From NCBI RefSeq assembly GCF_963378095.1, contig NZ_OY726397.1, positions 62,001-126,000 of the forward strand: a DNA stretch of 64,000 bases, written 5' to 3'. The translations under genes were made by a program, and so were the position numbers. Source of the stretch: Mycolicibacterium sp. MU0053. Its GTDB lineage: Bacteria; Actinomycetota; Actinomycetes; Mycobacteriales; Mycobacteriaceae. Positions within the stretch are counted from its first letter, which is position 1; every line of letters begins with the position of its first letter. Shown piece by piece: positions 41,122 to 48,528 of the stretch. The notes under the pieces were generated by a model that saw only the letters and a list, made by a program, of their open reading frames with translations, had not been told where the DNA came from and searched no databases.

Positions 41122-41220
41122 TCGTCGAAGGTCTCACCCACCGAACAATGCGTTCGGTTCGCCGGCCGGGCTTTCGCCAGTATGTCGACACGACGATTGG
41201 GGGCTACTCCCCTTCGCTGA
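41122..41220 (-). ncRNA. yybP-ykoY manganese riboswitch
   Basis: Read on the minus strand, GCGAAGGGGAGTAGC, then GTCGACATACTGG, then GGGTGAGACCTTCGAC match the hallmarks of the yybP-ykoY RNA (GGGGAGUAGC; GUcnACAUAC; GUGAGACCUU). CGAAGG (minus strand, 41216-41211) pairs with CCTTCG (41131-41126) as the closing P1 helix. It ends about 50 bases upstream of the transporter start, as expected for an Mn2+-responsive leader. Confidence 0.88.
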
Positions 41221-41305
41221 CCACCACAGCATACGGACGCCCGCACGGTAAGGCGAATGTTCGGGTTGCCGTACTTGGGATTTCGTGCTCTCGGCGATGA
41301 ATTGG

Positions 41306-41839
41306 CTAGGCGGCAAGCAGCATTGCCAGGATGGCGGTGTCGGGGTGGCTGATGGGGTCCACTCCGACGCGACTGACCATCGAGGTGACCGTGCCGTCGG
41401 ATTCGGCCTCGACCCACGCAGCGCGATGTTCGAGGCCCAAATGCGGTAGCCCGGGCAGCAATACACACCCGGATGCCGCACCCGCACACTCCGGCAGTGA
41501 GGGCATGGTCTCCGACGGGGGGTGCAACATGAGCAGCGCTGGGGGCAGATGATCGGCGAAATAGCCTGGCGCGATCGCGGATTCGCCGACCACGGGACCC
41601 TCGGCGATGACGAGGCCGACGGTGTCCGGCGGCGGCGCCTCGGGGAGTTCCTCTCGGACGCCGAATACGGTTGTGGTGGAGAGCAATCCCGGCAGGGAGG
41701 CCACCCGCACCGCGGCCATCAACAGTTGGGCCCATTCCTTGGTGGAATCCGGCCAGCGGCCCGAGACCACGAAGCCCTTCAGGGCGCCACGAGAATGAAA
41801 GGGGGCGAGGCCGATAGCCCGCCCGGACCCAGTCTCCAT
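41306..41839 (-). CDS. Conserved hypothetical protein (Rv3847-like)
   Basis: A 177-residue protein, the length I recall for Rv3847. ATG 41839 with GGAGG 5 bases upstream is preferred over the longer frame. It is soluble with hydrophobic strands (STTTVFGVREELP, GYFADHLPPALLMLHPPSE) and a C-terminal PDTAILAMLLAA. Function unknown. Lies between the sod genes and the transporter, as in Mtb. Confidence 0.8.
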   Translation of the reverse strand: METGSGRAIGLAPFHSRGALKGFVVSGRWPDSTKEWAQLLMAAVRVASLPGLLSTTTVFGVREELPEAPPPDTVGLVIAEGPVVGESAIAPGYFADHLPPALLMLHPPSETMPSLPECAGAASGCVLLPGLPHLGLEHRAAWVEAESDGTVTSMVSRVGVDPISHPDTAILAMLLAA

Positions 41840-42040
41840 CTCTGCCTCCGCAACTTCGGACTGCTCTGCGCGACACGACTGCGGGTCGGTCTGTTCAGGA
41901 TGGGGCAAAACCCGCTGGCACGCAAGAGGACACGAGTGCCAGCGCGGAAACGATGCGAAGTCGATAGCGCGTCAACGAGATCGGGGCGCCGCGCAGCGAT
42001 GCACGACGCCCCGAGGCGGCCAGGTGGGACCGAGCTGAAA

Positions 42041-42463
42041 TCAGGACGGCGGGTAGACGCCCATCGCCTTGGACTTCTCGGTCTGCCAGAAGATGTCGGC
42101 GATCTCATCGATGGTCTTGAGCAGCTTCTCGGCGACGGCGATGTCGGTGGACTTCTTGACGTCACCGGCGCCGTGCACGCCGTCCCAGAACAGCTGATGC
42201 AGATTCGGGAACTGCTCGAAGTGCTCCGGGGCGAAGAAGTCGGCCCACAGCACCATCAGGTGATGCTTGACCTCCTCGGCGCGCTGCTCCTTGATCAGGA
42301 CCGCGCGGGTGCGGAAGTGCTCGTCATCGGAGTCGTGGTACTTCTGGAGGGTCTTGAGGCACGACAGCGCCTCGATCTTGGCCTGCGCGGGGTCATAGAC
42401 ACCGCAGTACAGGTCGCAGTGAGCATGGGCGGGTGTGGCGTTGGTGAAAAGTCGATGCAGCAT
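42041..42463 (-). CDS. sodN: Nickel superoxide dismutase precursor
   Basis: A 140-residue precursor. After a leader MLHRLFTNATPAHA the mature protein would begin HCDLYCGVYDPAQAKIEA, the nickel hook followed by a four-helix bundle (HFRTRAVLIKEQRAEEVKHH, LWADFFAPEHFEQFPNLHQL). His15, Cys16 and Cys20 of the precursor would bind Ni. The hook residue that is Pro in known NiSOD (HCDLPCGVY) is Tyr here; the codon is TAC. The gene occupies the place of sodA (Fe-SOD) in Mtb. Confidence 0.95.
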   Translation of the reverse strand: MLHRLFTNATPAHAHCDLYCGVYDPAQAKIEALSCLKTLQKYHDSDDEHFRTRAVLIKEQRAEEVKHHLMVLWADFFAPEHFEQFPNLHQLFWDGVHGAGDVKKSTDIAVAEKLLKTIDEIADIFWQTEKSKAMGVYPPS

Positions 42464-42485
42464 AGCCCTAACCTACCCTCAGGAC

Positions 42486-42833
42486 ATGGCGCATAACCAT
42501 CGACTCTGGCGATGGCCGCTACGACGGTTCGTCGTTGTCGAGGATTCGATGCGGCCGACCCTGAACCCGGGGGACGGCCTGCTGGGCCGGCGCGGGGGGC
42601 GCGTCCGCCCCGGTCAAGTGCGCATCTTCCGCGATCCCACGCTGGCCGCGCGCTGGTTGGTCAAGCGCGTCGGGCAGGTGCACGGATCCGGCCCGGACGC
42701 GACGTTCGAGGCGTGTTCGGACAATCCTGACGCCGTCGGCGTCGTCGACTCCCGCCGGTTCGGCCCGGTGGCCGCAGCCGACACCTACCGGATGGTGTTC
42801 AAGGTGCGCGGCGCCGGCCGCCGGCGCTCGTAG
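42486..42833 (+). CDS. sodX: Ni-SOD maturation signal-peptidase-like protease
   Basis: A 115-residue S26-family peptidase with catalytic Ser in VEDSMRPTLNPGD (~21) and Lys in RWLVKRVGQ (~59). SodX removes the SodN leader to expose His1. It is divergent from sodN with only 22 bases between the starts, so the promoters overlap coding sequence. No signal peptide or membrane helix is evident, as expected for a cytosolic maturation enzyme. Confidence 0.9.
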   Translation: MAHNHRLWRWPLRRFVVVEDSMRPTLNPGDGLLGRRGGRVRPGQVRIFRDPTLAARWLVKRVGQVHGSGPDATFEACSDNPDAVGVVDSRRFGPVAAADTYRMVFKVRGAGRRRS

Positions 42834-42839
42834 CGCGGA

Positions 42840-42992
42840 TCAGAACAGGACGATCAGGGCCAAGACCCCTAGCAGTACGACGGCGATCACCCCGGCGCGC
42901 AGCAGGGCGAGCAGGTAGGACCGGTTGCACGTGGACGAATACCACTGCGACGGCTGCGTGCCCGAGCCCGGGCCGAGCGGTTGAGTGGTCAT
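42840..42992 (-). CDS. Small single-pass membrane protein (50 residues)
   Basis: ATG 42992 follows AGGAG by 8 bases. The product has a polar N-terminus (TTQPLGPGSGTQPSQWYSS), a Cys (STCNRS) and a C-terminal transmembrane segment (AGVIAVVLLGVLALIVLF). No family recognised. Its stop is 7 bases from the end of convergent sodX. Two CRP-like sites lie just upstream. Confidence 0.65.
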   Translation of the reverse strand: MTTQPLGPGSGTQPSQWYSSTCNRSYLLALLRAGVIAVVLLGVLALIVLF

Positions 42993-43028
42993 CACATGCT
43001 CCTGACCGGTGGATTCAAAACTGCCCCC

Positions 43029-43070
43029 AGTGAGATCTGTCACAGAAACGCTGTTGTGACGGCGATCATA
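43029..43070. promoter_or_regulatory. Pair of CRP-like sites
   Basis: AGTGA-GATCTG-TCACA (43029-43044) and TGTGA-CGGCGA-TCATA (43055-43070) each match TGTGA-N6-TCACA at 9 of 10 arm positions, with centres 26 bases apart. They sit 37 bases and more upstream of the small membrane gene on the minus strand, in the 42993-43393 gap. Confidence 0.5.
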
Positions 43071-43247
43071 ACGCCTTGGGTCCCGAAGCGAGAAATTGCT
43101 GCGTCCCGCCCAGCCCGCAGGCATTTTCGCACAGCCGCGACGACGGCCCCGGCACCGGATTCCCCGCCCGTCACCGGCTGCGAAACGCGTCGATTTCGCT
43201 CGGCTCGGCGGGCGGCTGTTGATGGACGGCCGTCGGCGCCGGGTCGG

Positions 43248-43344
43248 TTATCCACAGCGGACCCGGGATCGGGCGCAACGTGCGAGGCGGAGCGCATGCG
43301 GGCGCCGGGCACGCTGTGGATAAACCTGTGGAAACTGTGGATAG
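43248..43344. other. Cluster of DnaA boxes
   Basis: TTATCCACA at 43248-43256 is a perfect consensus box. TGTGGATAA (43315-43323) is its exact reverse complement, followed by TGTGGAAAC (43327-43335) and TGTGGATAG (43336-43344). Three lie in tandem, opposite in direction to the first. The cluster lies 50 bases upstream of the rhodanese gene and is not near dnaA. Confidence 0.65.
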
Positions 43345-43393
43345 CGGGGGCGGATCCGGGACTTCGCTGGCGTGGACGTGACAGGATCGAGTC

Positions 43394-43729
43394 ATGACTG
43401 CCGTACCCCAGGCACACGTGCGTGACCTGCCCACGACGTTCGAAGGCGACGTCGTGCTGCTCGACGTCCGCGAGGACGACGAGTGGCAGCGGGGACACGC
43501 GCCCCAAGCCCGCCACATCCCGATGAACGACGTACCGACCCGGCTGGCCGAGCTGAATCCGGGCACCCAGCTCTACGTCATCTGCCAGGCGGGCGGACGT
43601 TCGCAGCAGGTCGCCCAATATCTGCAGGCCAACGGCTACAAACCGGCCAACGTCGACGGCGGAATGCTGGCCTGGCAGCAGGCGGGGCGGCCCGTGGTGA
43701 CCGATTCCGGTGCACCGGGCACCGTCTGA
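43394..43729 (+). CDS. Rhodanese-like sulfurtransferase
   Basis: A 111-residue single-domain rhodanese: VVLLDVREDDEWQRGHAPQA and the active-site loop ICQAGGRSQQVAQYL with catalytic Cys at about 65, then YKPANVDGGMLAW. It could transfer sulfane sulfur in persulfide handling or thiolation; no specific partner is adjacent. Start ATG 43394. The region upstream has the DnaA-box cluster. Confidence 0.9.
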   Translation: MTAVPQAHVRDLPTTFEGDVVLLDVREDDEWQRGHAPQARHIPMNDVPTRLAELNPGTQLYVICQAGGRSQQVAQYLQANGYKPANVDGGMLAWQQAGRPVVTDSGAPGTV

Positions 43730-43790
43730 TCCGCCGCCGCCGATCCCCCGACCGCCGAAACAACGGCGCGGCCGTCGTTAGGCTGGTGCG

Positions 43791-44891
43791 GTGATTCAGG
43801 TCTGTTCCTCGTGTAGCACCCGGTGGAACGTCCGCGACAAGCAGCGGATGTGGTGCCCGCGGTGCCAGGGCAGGCTGTTGGCGCCGGCCGCCACGGGGGC
43901 CGGGGCGCCCCCGGATGTCGCCGGCTGGAGCCGGTCCGCGCAGACCGGCGGCGCCGCGCCACCGACCGGTGGCGCGCCCAAGCTGCCGCCCGGCTTGCGT
44001 TGGATCGCCGTGCGCCCGGGTGCACCCCCGAGCCCGCGGCCGCGGCGGCGTCCGCTCGGTCCGACGCCGCGCTACGACTTCATCCCGCGCTGGAGCCTGC
44101 CGGACCCGATCACCTACGGCGTCGAGCCCACGGCGCCGGAGCGCACCGGACCCACGGCCGCCCAGGTGCGCGGCGTCCTGACCGTCACGACCGTGGCGTT
44201 GGCGGCGGCGGCGCTGATCTACTTGATCCGCTATGTGCTGCTGATGGTGAACCGCACGGTGCTGCTGCCCCCGTTCGTCGCCGCGGGCGCCACGCTGCTG
44301 AGCATCCTGGTCAGCCTGGCCGCCCTGGCCGCGGTGATCGCCTGCTGGGTGGTCCTGACGCGGTGGCTCATCGCGCGGCGAGCCCAGCTGTTCGCCCACC
44401 TCGGCCGGACCGACCGGCCGACCTCGGCGCTGTGGACCGGCTGCCTGCTGCCGCCGGTCAACCTGTTCTGGGCGCCGGTCTTCGTGATCGAGACCGCCAC
44501 CCTCGAGGGCCTCTACCGCCGGCTGCGCACGCCGATCATCAGGTGGTGGCTGTGGTGGGCACTGAGTGCGGTGCTGTCGTTCATCGCCGTCGCCTCGCTG
44601 TTCACCTACGGCTGGTTCAGCATCGGTTTGAACTCGTCGGCGCAGGGCGTCGCGGACAACACCGTGGCGATGATCTGCGCGTACCTGGCGGCGCTGGCGA
44701 CGGTCGTGGCCGTGCGCCGGGTCTACCAAGGATTCGAGGACAAGCCGGTCGAGCGGCCCGCGCACCGCTGGGTGGTGGTGGCGGCCGGTCCCGCCGCCGG
44801 TCCCGCCGCCGGGGAGGCCGACGGCACCGGGGCAGCGGCGGGCGACTTCGCCCGTCCGGTTGAGCCGACGGGCCAGGAACCGGCAGCATAG
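43791..44891 (+). CDS. DUF4328-type membrane protein with N-terminal zinc ribbon (Rv3843c-like)
   Basis: A 366-residue protein. Cys5, Cys8, Cys22 and Cys25 (CSSC and CPRC) form a zinc ribbon. A Pro/Gly-rich linker leads to about six transmembrane helices from ~residue 127, with WTGCLLPPVNLFWAPVFVIE typical of DUF4328. A low-complexity tail ends it. Function unknown. GTG 43791 is the only good start; the gene precedes glpQ1 by 4 bases, the same order as Rv3843c-Rv3842c. Confidence 0.85.
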   Translation: MIQVCSSCSTRWNVRDKQRMWCPRCQGRLLAPAATGAGAPPDVAGWSRSAQTGGAAPPTGGAPKLPPGLRWIAVRPGAPPSPRPRRRPLGPTPRYDFIPRWSLPDPITYGVEPTAPERTGPTAAQVRGVLTVTTVALAAAALIYLIRYVLLMVNRTVLLPPFVAAGATLLSILVSLAALAAVIACWVVLTRWLIARRAQLFAHLGRTDRPTSALWTGCLLPPVNLFWAPVFVIETATLEGLYRRLRTPIIRWWLWWALSAVLSFIAVASLFTYGWFSIGLNSSAQGVADNTVAMICAYLAALATVVAVRRVYQGFEDKPVERPAHRWVVVAAGPAAGPAAGEADGTGAAAGDFARPVEPTGQEPAA

Positions 44892-44895
44892 GGCC

Positions 44896-45720
44896 ATGGA
44901 ACCGGGTGGCGAAGGGCTCGCGGGGCATCCCTTTGTGGTGGCGCACCGCGGCGCGTCGGCCCACCGCCCGGAGCACACCCTGGCCGCGTACGAGTTGGCG
45001 CTGCAGGAAGGCGCCGACGGCGTCGAATGCGATGTCCGCCTGACCCGGGACGGTCACCTGGTGTGCATGCACGACCGCCGGATCGACCGCACCTCCTCCG
45101 GCAGCGGTGTGGTCAGCGAGATGACGCTGAATGAGTTGCGGCAGTTCGACTATGGCTCCTGGCACGGTGGCCGGCCCACCGACGGCGACGGGGCGGACAC
45201 CGGCCTGCTGACCCTCGAGGAACTGGTGATGCTGGTGCTGGACTTCAAGCGCCCGGTCAAGCTGTTCATCGAGACCAAGCATCCGGTGCGCTACGGCGGC
45301 CTGGTGGAGAGCAAGGTGCTGGCGCTGCTGCACCGCTTCGGGATCGCGGCGCCGGCCTCGGCGGATCTGTCGCGCGCGGTGGTGATGTCGTTCTCGGCGG
45401 CCGCGGTGTGGCGGATCAGGCGGGCCGCGCCGATGCTGCCCACGGTGTTGTTGGGCGAGGCGTCTCGCTTCCTCGGTGGCGGGGCGGCGACCACGGTCGG
45501 GGCCACCGCGGTGGGGCCGTCGATCGGCACGCTGCGGGAGCACCCCGAGTTGGTCGACCGTGCCGCCGCGCAGGGCCGGGCGCTGTACTGCTGGACCGTC
45601 GACCACTACGAGGACGTCCGGTTCTGCCGGGATCAGGGCGTCGCGTGGCTGGCCACCAACCACCCCGGCCGCACCAAGGACTGGCTGCAGAACGGACTGA
45701 CCGGGGCGGGGCGGGACTGA
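44896..45720 (+). CDS. glpQ1: Glycerophosphodiester phosphodiesterase
   Basis: A 274-residue GDPD enzyme that releases glycerol-3-phosphate from deacylated phospholipids. Catalytic and metal residues are in VAHRGASAHRPEHT, GADGVECDVRLTRDG and MHDRRIDRTSSG, with IETKH in the middle and YCWTVDHYED near the end. ATG 44896 gives exactly the length of Mtb GlpQ1. No signal peptide, so cytosolic. It ends 3 bases from the convergent bfrB. Confidence 0.93.
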   Translation: MEPGGEGLAGHPFVVAHRGASAHRPEHTLAAYELALQEGADGVECDVRLTRDGHLVCMHDRRIDRTSSGSGVVSEMTLNELRQFDYGSWHGGRPTDGDGADTGLLTLEELVMLVLDFKRPVKLFIETKHPVRYGGLVESKVLALLHRFGIAAPASADLSRAVVMSFSAAAVWRIRRAAPMLPTVLLGEASRFLGGGAATTVGATAVGPSIGTLREHPELVDRAAAQGRALYCWTVDHYEDVRFCRDQGVAWLATNHPGRTKDWLQNGLTGAGRD

Positions 45721-45723
45721 CCG

Positions 45724-46266
45724 TCAGAGCGCGCCGGCAACGGGCGGCGCGGCGGGGTCCGCGGATCCGGCCGCCAGCTCGCGCGCCACGTAATCCTCGA
45801 GGTCGAACAGGTTGTCGCCGGCCCGCTCGGTGACGCGTAGCAGCGTCGTCATCGCGGCGACCTCCTCGACCTGCTCCTTGAGGAACCAGCCCATGAACTG
45901 CTCGCCGAGGTAGTCGCGCTCGTCGCGGGCGGCGGCCGCCAGCGCCACGATCGCATCGGTGACGTCGCGCTCGAGTTCCAGGGCCCGGGCCACGGCCTCG
46001 CGCGCGGAGCCGAAGCCGTTGCGCACCGAATCGACGCCCGGGATCTCCACGTCGACCCCGCGGTCGAGCAGATAGCGCACGAACATCAGCGCGTGGTTGC
46101 GTTCCTCGGCGGCCTGGCGGTAGAAGAACTTGGCCAGCTGCGGCAGGTCGGCACCGTCGAAGTGGACGGCAATCGCGACGTATTGCTGAGCGGCGGTGAA
46201 CTCGTCGCGGATCTGGTCCCGAAGCAGGCCGTGGAATTTGGTGTCGAGGCTGTCGTCGCGAGTCAT
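45724..46266 (-). CDS. bfrB: Ferritin BfrB
   Basis: A 180-residue ferritin: LRDQIRDEFTAAQQYVAIAV and FFYRQAAEERNHALMFVRYL bear ferroxidase Glu/His ligands, and FMGWFLKEQVEEVAAMTTLL the second Glu pair. It stores iron as a 24-mer. The C-terminal extension (DLEDYVARELAAGS) is typical of mycobacterial BfrB. ATG 46266 aligns with MTRDDSLDTKFHGLL. A promoter close to the start and IdeR-like sites further upstream suggest iron-dependent activation as in Mtb. Confidence 0.95.
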   Translation of the reverse strand: MTRDDSLDTKFHGLLRDQIRDEFTAAQQYVAIAVHFDGADLPQLAKFFYRQAAEERNHALMFVRYLLDRGVDVEIPGVDSVRNGFGSAREAVARALELERDVTDAIVALAAAARDERDYLGEQFMGWFLKEQVEEVAAMTTLLRVTERAGDNLFDLEDYVARELAAGSADPAAPPVAGAL

Positions 46267-46273
46267 GATCGCC

Positions 46274-46343
46274 ACCATACTGACTGGTCAGAGGGGTTGT
46301 CATGGAAGGTAACACTTACTTCGGGCAGCGTTGCCTAACTTGA
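46274..46343 (-). promoter_or_regulatory. bfrB promoter with tandem IdeR-like boxes
   Basis: On the minus strand ATGACA (46303-46298), 18 bases and TATGGT (46279-46274) form a promoter that would start transcription at or within a few bases of the bfrB ATG. Immediately upstream, 46305-46323 and 46325-46343 are two adjacent 19-base sequences resembling the IdeR box (about 10 and 12 of 19 by eye). Their position upstream of -35 fits activation. Confidence 0.5.
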
Positions 46344-46410
46344 ACGGGCCCGGCCGGACCGCGCGCCGCCGCCCGGTCGGGAGTTAGCTGGATCACTCCC
46401 GGGCGCGGTG

Positions 46411-47697
46411 TCAGGGCTGGGCCTCGAGCACCGACTGCGGGATCGGGGCGTCGGTGGCGAGCGCTTCGAACAGCGCGCCGGCGGCCGCGTCGTCCCAGGT
46501 GACCACGGCGCCCGAACCCGTCGAGGTGTAGCTGCCGATCGGCACCGTGACGGTGACCGGGGAACCGCGCAGCGCCCAGCCGAGGCGGGCCAGATCCCAC
46601 ACGTGGTCGTCGGTGTCGACGGTGACCGCGTCGGCGGCCGCGCGCGGCACCGCGTACCAGCGCCACGGGTTCAGCCAGACCGCGGGGCTGGCGGCGCGAT
46701 TGAGCAGCGCGGACATGAACTGGCGCTGGTTGACCATGCGGTCCAGGTCGGCGCGCGGGGTGGCCCGGCTGCGCACGAAACCCAGCGCGGTGCGGCCGTC
46801 GAGCTGCTGGCAGCCGGCCGGCAAGTCGATGCCGGCCAGCGGGTCGCTGATCGGCTCGGCCGGACACGCCGTCACCCCGCCGAGCGCGTCGACCAGCACC
46901 GCGAACCCCGCGAAGCCGATCTCGGCGTAGTGGTCGATGCGGAGCCCGGTGGCCTGCTCCACGGTTTGGGTCAGCAGCGGCGCGCCGCCGAAGGTGTAGG
47001 CCGCGTTGATCTTGTCGCTGCCGTAGCCGGGGATCGGCACGTAGGAGTCGCGGGGAATCGAGACCATCGTGGTCGGCGCGCTGGAGCCGAGGCCCGGCAG
47101 GTGCACCAGCAGGAGGGTGTCGGTGCGGCCGGAGCCCAGGTCCCCGCCGGTGGACAGCTCCGCCTGTTGCTCGGGGGTCAGATCGTGGCGGCCGTCGGAG
47201 CCGACGAGCAGCCAGGTGGTGCCGCGGCCCGCCGCGGGCCGGTCCGGATAGCTGGTGATCGCCGGGATCCGGTTTAGGGCGCCGTCCAGCCAGACCCCGG
47301 CCCCGATCACGCCCGAGCCGGCCAGCAATAGCAGCACCAGCAGGATCCGGCCCCAGGGCCGGCGCTTGCGGGTCTTTCGGGGTTGCGGCGCAACGGGTTT
47401 GGGCGCGGGCGGCGCCGGGCGGTCGCGGGCCGCGGGCACCGGGCGGCGCGGCGGCGCGGACCGAACCGGCGGGGGCTGCCGGGGGGGGGGTGGCCGCCGG
47501 GGCGGTGGCGGGGGAGGGCGCCGCGGCGGCAGCGGTGGCGGTGGGGCCGCCGGCGGTGGTGGGCGCTGCGCGGGAAAGCCGCCGGGCATCGGCCGGTGCT
47601 GGGGGTCCCGCCGGATCACCTGCGACGGTTCGCCGGGTGGGGGCGGCCGACGGCCCGGGCCGGGGGGCTGCCCGTGGCGGGGCCGGTCGTCGCTCAC
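46411..47697 (-). CDS. LytR-CpsA-Psr (LCP) family cell-wall ligase
   Basis: A 428-residue protein: ~110 proline/arginine-rich cytoplasmic residues, one transmembrane helix (GRILLVLLLLAGSGVIGAGV, ~115-135) and an LCP domain with LLVGSDGR, GRTDTLLLVHL, VSIPRDSYVPIPG, KINAAYTFGG and FVRSRATPRADLDRMVNQRQ. LCP enzymes attach arabinogalactan to peptidoglycan in mycobacteria; which paralogue this is cannot be said. The proline-rich part includes a run of ten C on the coding strand (47490-47481). Confidence 0.9.
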   Translation of the reverse strand: MSDDRPRHGQPPGPGRRPPPPGEPSQVIRRDPQHRPMPGGFPAQRPPPPAAPPPPLPPRRPPPPPPRRPPPPRQPPPVRSAPPRRPVPAARDRPAPPAPKPVAPQPRKTRKRRPWGRILLVLLLLAGSGVIGAGVWLDGALNRIPAITSYPDRPAAGRGTTWLLVGSDGRHDLTPEQQAELSTGGDLGSGRTDTLLLVHLPGLGSSAPTTMVSIPRDSYVPIPGYGSDKINAAYTFGGAPLLTQTVEQATGLRIDHYAEIGFAGFAVLVDALGGVTACPAEPISDPLAGIDLPAGCQQLDGRTALGFVRSRATPRADLDRMVNQRQFMSALLNRAASPAVWLNPWRWYAVPRAAADAVTVDTDDHVWDLARLGWALRGSPVTVTVPIGSYTSTGSGAVVTWDDAAAGALFEALATDAPIPQSVLEAQP

Positions 47698-47706
47698 CAG
47701 GCCAAT

Positions 47707-48501
47707 TTACGTGCCGGCCGGCGGTTCGATGCCCAGCCAGCCCAGGTGCGGCGCCAGCAGCGCGTACCCGACGAAGGCCACGGCGTCGATCAGAAAGTGC
47801 GCGATGATCAGCGGCCACAGCCGGCCGGTGCGCTGCCAGACGTAGCCGAAGATCAGCCCCATCACCAGGTTGCCCAGACCCGCCCCGAAGCCCTGGTACA
47901 GGTGGTAGGCCCCGCGGAGCACGCTCGAGGCGACCAGTGCGGTGACCGGGTTGACCCGGAACTGGCGCAGCCGGGTGAGCAGGTAGGCGACCACCACCAC
48001 CTCTTCGGCCCAGCCGTTGGCGAAGGACACCCCCAGCAGCACCGGGATCCGCCACCAGGTGTCGCCGAGCTCGGTGGGGACCACCGCGGCGCTGAACCCC
48101 AGCGCCCGGGACGCCACGTACAGGCCCAGCCCCGGGATGCCGATCAGGGCCGCCAGGCCCAGACCGCCGAGCAGGTCCGGGCGCACTCGCAACCGGCCCA
48201 GGCCGATTCGGGTGGGGCCGAATCCGCTGCGCCACAGGAGGTAAACCGCGAGCGCGCCCCAGGCGAGCAGCTGGGTGAGGTAGGCCAGGTTCAGGCCCAG
48301 GTCGATCAGGTCGAAGTAGGAGCGACGGGGGTTGAGGGCGACTGTCTGGCCGGCCAGGCCGCGCAGCACGAAGTCGATCAGCTGCAGCGTCGCGGTGACG
48401 GCACTGAGGCCGAAGGTCACGACCAGGACGACACCGACCTCGATGCGCAGCGCGCGGCGGTCGTGGGCGCTCAGGGCCTCAGATGCGCTCGGTGCGCTCA
48501 C
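47707..48501 (-). CDS. CPBP-family intramembrane metalloprotease
   Basis: A 264-residue, about eight-helix membrane protein. The glutamate pair in GWAEEVVVVAYLLTRL, the Arg/His in SSVLRGAYHLYQGFG and the late His in PLIIAHFLIDA are the CPBP (Abi) motifs of type II CAAX-prenyl-endopeptidase-like enzymes. Substrate unknown. It is 9 bases upstream of the LCP gene and probably in the same unit. Confidence 0.85.
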   Translation of the reverse strand: MSAPSASEALSAHDRRALRIEVGVVLVVTFGLSAVTATLQLIDFVLRGLAGQTVALNPRRSYFDLIDLGLNLAYLTQLLAWGALAVYLLWRSGFGPTRIGLGRLRVRPDLLGGLGLAALIGIPGLGLYVASRALGFSAAVVPTELGDTWWRIPVLLGVSFANGWAEEVVVVAYLLTRLRQFRVNPVTALVASSVLRGAYHLYQGFGAGLGNLVMGLIFGYVWQRTGRLWPLIIAHFLIDAVAFVGYALLAPHLGWLGIEPPAGT

Positions 48502-48528
48502 CCCGACACGGTATCGCCCGAGCGAGGG

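Noticed and set aside
41145..41157. GAAC-N5-GTTC resembling a LexA box
   Set aside because: Spacer is five rather than four bases and the sequence forms a stem of the riboswitch.
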